DNA of 64,000 bases, taken from contig JACTAT010000058.1 in assembly GCA_014526335.1 (NCBI GenBank), positions 760,674 through 824,673 of the forward strand. The letters are read 5' to 3'. The notes beneath the pieces were generated by a model. That model ran no database searches. It was not told the DNA's origin and saw only the letters and a list, made by a program, of their open reading frames with translations. The DNA is from Chrysaora quinquecirrha (Eukaryota; Cnidaria; Scyphozoa; Semaeostomeae; Pelagiidae). Every line of letters begins with the position of its first letter. Position 1 is the stretch's first letter. The position numbers and the translations under genes are program-made. Below are positions 11,701-20,700 of this stretch, piece by piece.

Positions 11701-14700
11701 AGCATATTGTTTCTTCCACAGTTGGCATGCCATAATAAGATGGGATTCGAGGCTGGACGGCATGATCAGAGAACCAACAACGTATCCACTGAGCTAAAGA
11801 GCTCAATGAAATCATTGAGCAACTCTCTATACAGCCCAAGGCTCTTGACAAATATAGTCTGTATATAGTGTATATATTCAGCATATAGTTTCTTCCACAA
11901 TTGGCATGCCATAATAAGATGGGTTTCGAGCCTGGACGGCATGATCAGAGAACCAACAACGTTTCCACTGAGCTAAAGAGCTCAATGAAATCATTGAGCA
12001 ACTCTCTATACAGCCCAAGGCTCTTGACAAATATAGTCTGTATATAGTGTATATATTCAGCATATAGTTTCTTCCACAATTGGCATGCCATAATATGATG
12101 GGATTCGAGCCTGGACTGCATGATCAGAAAGCCAACCATGTTTCCACTTAGCTATAAATCTCAATGAAATCGATGAGTAACTCTTCAAGTCACACAACCC
12201 AAGACTCATGTTCTGTATATAGTGTATATTCTGTATTTTATCCCGGGGGGTACTTCATTGTTCAAGAGACTAGACGTGCCGCCCAGTTTTTCCAAACCCA
12301 CCCATGTCTACCGAAAAATTCTGTCACTCGTGGTACCCATGTATAGAAAAAAGAACGAAATTTTTTACCCATTTGTACCAATATCTCAAATATTTGAACC
12401 CAATTTAACGTCTGAGGCAACTCTAAATGCGGCGAAAGGCCTTTGCGCTGAAAACTAAAACGCAAATTTTATCAGGCTTTTCAAGGGTAATGCATGTCTA
12501 AAAGTTTTTTATATCTTGCTACCCATGTCTAGAGATTCTTTACGGAAAACCAACCCATATGTAGGGAAATTGGCGCTGAAAAAGTTACCATTTGGGCGGC
12601 ACGTCTAGTATAATGAACAATGGAAGTACCCCATTTATATGTTTTGCATGCTATACCCTAATTTTGTTTGATCACGCCCCTTTCCCCCTCCCATTCGACT
12701 TATGGCTACTCCTGTTAGTCAGAATAAGTAGCTGAATACATCTGTGCTAGGCTTTTAACTTTTAGTTTTAATATTTGGGCTTTGATTACCATAAAAACAA
12801 TCAACCGACCAACGTGTCAACATGATATTTACAAAACAGGTACCTTATTAGAAATTTCCTGTACAAATCTACAAAAAGCATACATGAGCCCTCTTCAGGG
12901 TGTCTGTGGCTGTTTTCCACAAGTGGCCTAACGTGGCAGCTGTGGTAATTCTGTTCTCACTAGAGGTCCACGAGTTTGAGCAAGGTTTGAGGTTTGCTTG
13001 TTAGAAACAGTAATAACCAACAAATTGAAACAGGTTTTTCCAGAAAAGCTTGTTTGGTTTCCTATTAAAAGAGCGATTATCAAGAAGAAGCTGGAATGGT
13101 ATAATATAATCTTGTAATATAACCTTACTCTCTCGTTGTGTATGTTTTCGTTCTTTTATATCAATCAAATAAATGAATCAAAGAGGGTAGACAGAGCAGG
13201 CAGTTTTGAGAGCTACTTTTAACTGTCATATGTTCTTACCGTCAGAGGAAGGTATCTTATGAAGTAATATGTCTGTTAAAAAGCGTAAACATTTTTGGGT
13301 ATACTTCAAAGCTTTTTTCTTGTGACACCCCTCATGAACGTCAAAAACAGACCGAAACAATCAACTAAGGCGGAATTTATACCCACAATCTTGGATTGGA
13401 GAGGAGGGCTAAGATAGCAGCCCATTTAACCGGGCTGAAATTCCAGCCCGGGCTGAAAATCTCATATAATCAGTCGCTGATGTTGTTTTGCTTACAGATT
13501 TCCAAGCATATCTCTCTCTCTTTGTTGCTTTTGACATAGAATTTTCTTTTTTTAGATGAAATAAGTGATGTTGTGGATGCAAAGGAGACCTTTGAAATAA
13601 TAGAAGCCCCAAATGAAGACAAGGCCGCGATGGAGGAGCAAGTAATCGAATCTCCAACGGAAACAAAAGAAAGAAAAGTTCCTGATGACGTAGTTAAGGT
13701 GGCAGAACAACCTGTGATTGACAAAAGAAATAGTGTGCGCAGCCATGCAGATAGCTTTGAAACGAGGCCAGGCGTGGACCACTTATATAGCCTCAAATGA
13801 AACAAGCCTCCGCAGTGTCGAAGCATAGCGACGGAAGCAAATATATTGGGAAAATCAAGCTGATCAAGAAGGAGGAGCCTCCTGTTGAAGACGAGGATGT
13901 CCAGCAACCAGAGCAAAAGAAAACCATTGATTGTGAGATTACTGATGGGGTGAAACAGAGGCTAACCGATTATCAAGACGTTGTCGTCCGAAAACGAGAT
14001 TCAAGAATAGATGATGACTCAAAGTAAGAAGCGTTGCACCCCTGGAATTTACTGTAATGCTATGTTTACCATTGGAGCTTCTTTACTGTCAGGGGGGGGG
14101 GTTATGGAATATTTTTCACTTTGTTGTTTTCTCATTTACAGGAAACTTCGTTCAGTCATTTTAGAAGACGATTTGAAGTATGTGAATCAAATGGAGGTCA
14201 GCATGCACGAGAGGCTGAGAATTTTTAAAGAAACGGAAAGTAAAGGCAAAGAGGAGATTGAGGTTAATTTTTAGCTTTGATAGGATTAGGAACTGAATTC
14301 AGAAAACTTGTTGTTAGCGAACTTCTAGGGGGCTATTCCTAAAGGAGAGTCGTATACGAGGTGTTGTGGCGTCGTGATGTGGTCCAGCTGACTCGTGGTG
14401 TTAGGAGCCCAGTGTGGTCAGGGTTTCAGCCCATTCAGGGTAGGGTCGCAGCTAGGGTCAAGGTCTCGATTAGTTAGCCTACTACTGAGATCCTAGCGAC
14501 TTACGGTAAAACACCATTTCACCTTCACCTTCATACACTTGACGCGCATATAGGTTTTTTCTTGACTATTTAGATAAATCCTACTCTTCGCAAACAGCAA
14601 CAGCAGTCTTTATCAACAGCAACGACTATTTTCTTAAAAAAATAAATTGGATGGCCTAATGCTCGGAGTAACCCGAGCGACCTATCGAAATCAGATTTGC

Positions 14701-17700
14701 ATGAGGAGCGAAAACTACGACGTATGGAATAAGTCTCGATTTTTTCTCTATTTTTTTACATAGCACTCAAGACAAGAGGAAGAGAAAAGGAGATTATTGA
14801 AACAAGATGCAGAAAAACGACGATCGATTGCGTTGCAAAGGGAGCAAGAACGGATACAAGCTTTGATTCAGAAAAAGAAGGAGGAAGAAGAAGAGAAACG
14901 AAGGCAACAGGAGATTTCTGAGAAGGAAGCAAGTGAAGAATTCGAAGAAATCAATGCGGAAGTAATGACAGTTCCAGCAATAGTCAGCGATCGACGTCGA
15001 ATGTTTACAGAAACTGAGAAACATGAGAAGGAGAAACAAGAGGTGAGATATTCGATTTTGTGTTTCTTGTGTTTATATTGTTGTTTTGTCAATGTTTATT
15101 TGAATCTTAAGCATTAATTTATGTCGTTGGTAGCTATGATGTGATTGAAATGCTAGAATCCTGAATACAGTGCTAACTTGCAAATCGAAACACAGCCTAT
15201 TCTGTGACACAGCAGTTTGAATAACAAGACAGTAACTTCCTTGACCTACAATCCCTCACAAAAATCATGAGACTGGTGATCAGAAATCGTTCATATTGCT
15301 CCCCTTCCCCCTACAAGGCAATGTTGTTTCAGTTGAAGTGGAATTCAAATGTATAAACAATTGTCCTAACAACGATATAGCTATTTTTATTGCCATGGAA
15401 TTTTTATTGCCATGTAATTTTTGAGTGACTTTACGAAGCTCTATATATTTTGTGAATCAGGGCCTCTTTTAACATAGTAACTAGGGGGGCAGATACCCCC
15501 TAGTCCCTATCATTGCCCATCTAGTTTCATAAAGTTGCCCCCCCCCCTAGTACAATGTCCTCTCAAAAGAATACTGCCAAAAAAGCCAATCTGGGCCAAT
15601 CTTGAAGTTGTATTTTGAGAAATTTTCTGGGGGAGCATGCCCCCAGACCCCCCTAATTAGGAATACCTCTGGAGCGCTGTACGCCTTCGGCACATTTACA
15701 GTCAGTTGTATCATCAGTATGACTTGTATAAATTCTTAACTGAAGTAGAGATGTCCCATAGTAATTTCTCCAGCTCTGTACCACTGGTTGTGCATTAATT
15801 ATTTACAAAAAGACTAAGAGAAGAATGAACTTGCCAAGACAGGACTCGCACTGTGAAAGAAATGGCTGAAGATAAAACAACAGAACAATAAAACAATAAG
15901 TCCCCTTAAATTTGTTGCCCCCCTAGTTTTTGCCCCTTAAAAAAGGCCCTGTTGTGAAGGGTTGAAGAATCTTAAAATCTAGGTCCTATTCATAAAGACT
16001 GCAAGATCCTAAGTGGCTTTGATTTATTTGCTCTTATGTGTTGGTTTCTTTTCAGAGATGAGCATTAAAATACAGTCCAAAGAAATATTGTCGAGATAAG
16101 GGCAAGGTATTATTAGTAACCTTAACCCTAACCTTGACCTTTACAAGTAATTATCATTAGTAACCTTAACCTTTACAAGTGGGTATCAGTAGCAACCTTA
16201 GTAATAGCCTCTTTACAAATGAAAATTTCTGTTTTCTAGGCGCTAAAAATTGAAGAAGAGAAAAGGCATTCCTTGAAACGCGAAGCTGAGAAAAGAAGAT
16301 CACTTAATGCTAAGAACGAACAAGAACATGTCAAAGTATTGGTACATAATGAACAACGTGGTGAGGATGTGCAGCGAGGTCAGAGTGAAGTCGAAAAAAG
16401 TGGAGAATTTGTGGAGATTGATGTTGATGAGGCAATCACTGTACCAGCTATTGTTAGTGACCGTCTTAAATTGTTCAAGGAGACTGAAAAACACCAACAG
16501 GAAAAACACAAGGTATGATAAGTACACCATAATTAATGGTTTTCTTCCTTGCTTGCTTGCTTGCTTTGCTTGCTTTCTTGCTTGCTTTCTTGCTTGCTTG
16601 CTTTCTTCTATTTTGCTTGCCTGCTTGCTTGCATGTTTGCTTTTTTCCTTGCTTCCTTGCTTGCTTACTTGCTTGCTTACTTACTTGCTTGCTTGTTTGC
16701 TTGCTTTCTTCCTTGCTTGCTTGCTTGCTTACTTGCTTGCTTACTTACTTGCTTGCTTTCTTCTATCTTGCTTGCCTGTTTGCCTGCTTGCTTTCTTACT
16801 TGCTTGCTCCCTTGCTTGCTTGCTTGCTTTCTTCTATCTTGCTTGCTTGCTTGCTTGCTTGCTTTCTTCCTTGCTTCCTTGCTTGCTTGCTTTTTTGCTT
16901 GCTTTCTTCCTTGCTTGTTTGCTTGTTTGCTTGCTTGCTTACTTGCTTGCTTGCTTGCCTGCTTACTTGCTTGCTTGCTTGCTTACTTGCTGGATCTTCA
17001 ATTGCTGTTCATCTTGCTTCTTTTAGGCCGTGGCCAAACGATCAAATATTGTTTATCAAACATTTGAGATTCGCTTGTCAAATACAATGTTTGACCGTTC
17101 GGCTACATAACAAAACATCGCTTGTCAAAGATAAGTATAGCTTCATGCATGGCTATCGATCACTTGCTGTTAATTCTGCTTCATCTAGTAACAGATCTGA
17201 TCAAAATTAAAACATGTTAGCTTTGCAAACTATAAAGTTCCCCGGTACTGCATTAAAACAAATTCACCTATAACATCGAGTACAATTTTCGTTTTTAGCT
17301 CGAAGAAATCGAAGCTGAAAAACGAAAACAAGCGAGAATTAGCGCCGAAAAGAAACGCTTGTTGGCACTTGAACGTGAAAAAGAGAAACTTCAAGAGTTG
17401 AAGAGAAAACAGAAGGAAGAAGAAGAAAAACGAAAAGCTGAAGAAGCGACAAGGGAAGAACTTGTTAAGGAAGATTTTAATGTTGAAAAGCCTGCAGTTC
17501 CTGCCATTGTACGCGATCGTTTGAAAATGTTCAGCGAAGGAGAAAAGGCTCAAAAACAAGCAAAAGAGGTTTGTAAACGAGGCTAAGTTTTATAACGAAC
17601 TCCAACTAAGAGTTTGTTTCAGGGTAGAGTAGTCTTAAGTGTTAAATTTCTGGGATAAAGCCAGAGAAAATGTGAAAAAAATTAAGCTAGAACGAGTGAA

Positions 17701-20700
17701 GTGGTTTATTTTGAAGGTTCTTGGCCTAAATTCGATTTTTTTTCAAACCCTCTCTACTCATGTGTATTTATACATAGTTTTTCTAAGAAGTTTATTTTCC
17801 ACCCACGGGATGCAAGTTGTAGGAGGGAAATTGCGTGGAGTGTCGAATGTATATCAGAATACACTTAATAGTTCATACAGTATTATACAGAACTGTACGT
17901 GTGTTGCACAGTATAGGTTAGACAGTACGAAAAACTTCGTTAATTTTAACACGAACAGTTGAAAAGGTGCACGGCCTAGTGGCCTAGTCCAGCTGGCTCG
18001 TGGTGAATCTTAGGGAGGTCGGGGTTCGAATCCCAACAAGTTTCCAATGAATCTTTAACATAATCTTATTATTTTCAGGCATTGAAACAGGAAGCAGAAA
18101 AGAGAAAGGCCGCTAAGGAGGAGGCTGAAAGGCGACGACAACAACGAACAGATGACGACGAAACACAAAAGGATGTCAATGATAACGAGGGCAGAACTGG
18201 AAACGAGGGAGAGGAGGATATCATTGCTGTCGAAGAAACAATGAATGTTGAATCTGAAATGAGCTTTGATTTTATGGAGGATGGGGAAGAAGTTGTACAA
18301 AATGAAGAAAATATTGCAAAAGGTTTGTTAATGTTTTACTACGTGGCCAAACGTTCAAACATTGCTTGATAAGCAAGTTTCAAATGCTTGACTAGCATTG
18401 TTTGATCGTTTGGCCAGCGCCTAAAGCTCTCTTTTTAATGCCTTTGTCCCTGGCCAAACGATCAAACATTGTTTGTCAAACATTTGAGGTTTGCTTTGCA
18501 ATAATGTTTGACCGTTTGGCCACGTCACAAAACATTGCTTAGCAAGAAAGAATGAACCCAAATGTTTTTGAAATAGTTTGAAAGCATTTTTTGCTTGACG
18601 CAAGAAAAATTGTTTGACAAGCATTATTTTGCGATATGGCCAAACCGTAAGGCCCTGGCAAAACTATCAAACATTGTTGGTCAAACATTTGGAATTTGCT
18701 TGTCAAACCAAACAAAACATTGCTCATCAATAATTTTTTGCTTGCAGCGAACAGAAAACGTTTTTGAAGCTTTTCAGAAACATTGCCAATCAATTTCTGC
18801 TTATCAAGCAATGTTTTGCGACGTGATTAAGCTGACAAACATTGTTTGTAAAGTAAATCTTCAATGTTTGAGCAACAATGTTTGATGGTTTGGCCTAGGC
18901 CTAAAACATTATTTGTGAAGCAAATCTCAATGTTTGACAAACAATGTTTGGTCATTTGGCCAGGTCATTATTTATGCCTGGGTTTGTTCTTTTAGATGTA
19001 GAAACGATATCGGCGGACGAAAAACAGAGAATTCGAGAAGCAAAGCTGAAATTTATGCAAGGTGAAAAGCCAGAAAATGTTCCGCGTGCGGTAAAACAAG
19101 TTGGAAAATTAAAAAATAAAGGTATTTTTAAAGGGACCGAATTAGAAAAACAAGAAGAAAGACATGTCGAAAGTAACGGTGATGTAATGGATGAAGAAAG
19201 CCTCGATTTGGAAAAGAAATTGCAAGGAATCGATACCCATCATGATGGCTATGGTAAGATCATCCAATCTTGATTGCTAATCTAACGAATCTGATGTTGA
19301 ATCCATAATCCTGGATCTTCGACCTCATTAATCTAGATTATGCATTTCTTTCATTTGTATTCAGTGTTCGTTTACAACCAATTAACCAATAACCTAAAAA
19401 CTATCATATTGAGTTGAATTTGTTACTGTGTTTTTAGACCCAGAGCAAGAACGGAGGATGCTAGATGAGGCTGAAGCAGCATTCAGGAGTTTCAAAGCAA
19501 GCAGTAAATCCGAAACGAGGCCGAAAAGATCGGCTAAAACTGAGAATCTTATAAAGTCATTCAGTGTCGCTTCAAGCCACCCATCTGAGCAGGCATCGAA
19601 AGGAGGCAGGATCAAAATGGATGCCTCGGGAAAGCAACAGTCAAGCCAGCCTCATTTGAAAAAGACACACAGTTTCGAAGAAGAAATTATAGAAGCTGCA
19701 GCGAGCACTGAAGTGTGCTCTGCTCCCGAAAACTTCGATATTCAGACCCCTGGAAAAGATGAACTGGAAAAACAGGCTAAACCTGAACCACTTGTTATCA
19801 ATACTGGTTTGGTCAAGCAAAGAGCAAATGTATTTTCCAATCCCACGTTACCCGCAGGTGATACGCCAAAGACCGCGCATGCTAATGTAAAGAAATGGAT
19901 AGCTTCGAATCCTTCCTCAAATTTACCGCAAGACCCTTCGTCTCGCAAGGATAGTAGCACGTTAGAACTTCATGCAGAGATAGATGCTACGGAACAGCGG
20001 GTTTCTGAGCTGAGCATGCGTATTGAACAGCTGAAGCTTGAGGACAAGGAGGAAGAAGCTTTAGACGTTGAAGAGGAATACCATGCAGCAAAATTAGAAT
20101 TATCAAAACTGAAACGCAAATTACTGAAATTGCAGAAAGATGGAGCGAAATCACACACGAGAAACTCGTCATCAAGCTCTGAGTGTTACTCGATGCCAGA
20201 TGATGCTTTTAGCGACAGAGCCTCGTCTTCAAGTTCTCGAACACCAAGAGGAGGCTCGCACAGGACTTCAAGGGAAGTGAAATCGTTTACAGAGAAACCT
20301 CAGCCTCCAGTTGATGTGAGCGCTTTTAATGATGATGGCGAGGTTGTGGGGGAAGGGACAGTCATCTCACAAATTAAGGTGGGTTTATCTTTTTTCATTA
20401 TATTTATTCGACAAGTAACTATATCATAATTAATATAATTCGCGTATATCTTATGGAATATTGAAATGTCTTTGAGCAGTCCAAAATTGCGAGAAACAGC
20501 GAAAACATTTTTGGACATACTTGAAGACTTTTTTCGCCTGACACTCCTCGGAGTATAAGCGTCAGAAACAGTCCAAAACAGTTGACTAAGGCGGAATTTA
20601 TACCCAGCTGCAGATCGAAATGCACCAGTCAGAAAGTGAAGCTATATTTGACTAGATTACAGCGAGAACTTTCTTAAAAATTTCAAATCAATGGTAGATT

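Larger units (their letters stand above)
14142..17568 (+). other. Tandemly related coiled-coil exons with a repeated R-x3-F/VPAIVSDR module
   Basis: Exons 14764-15042, 16240-16512 and 17299-17568 are 279, 273 and 270 bases, all phase 0 to 0, and align with one another. Each starts with an E/K/R-rich helix and ends with a version of VPAIV(S/R)DR(L/R)(K/R)(M/L)F followed by E-x-EK and a run of K/E/Q. The exon at 14142-14262 ends in a shorter related form (MHERLRIFKETESKGKEE). This is the pattern expected from internal exon duplication, and the equal phases would let exons be skipped or gained without a frameshift. Confidence 0.85.

Noticed and set aside
6300..12215. CRISPR-like array
   Set aside because: The repeats are contiguous tandem units without unique spacers, and the genome is clearly eukaryotic.
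12164..12465. Small open frames on both strands
   Set aside because: They lie in the inverted-repeat element at 12245-12632.
13732..13790. A mini-intron to explain the frame change in the discoidin gene
   Set aside because: GTGCGC is a poor donor, there is no pyrimidine tract and the intron would be only about 60 bases; a missing A explains it better.
16080..16215. Telomere-like CCTTAACCCTAACC repeats
   Set aside because: Only a few irregular units (also TTAGGG-like at 39100-39175); too short and diverged to be a telomere or a clear interstitial telomere block.
16307..17210. Three long overlapping Leu/Ala/Cys-rich open frames
   Set aside because: They translate the (CTTG)n microsatellite; a tetranucleotide repeat without T-A-A/T-A-G/T-G-A stays open in all frames.
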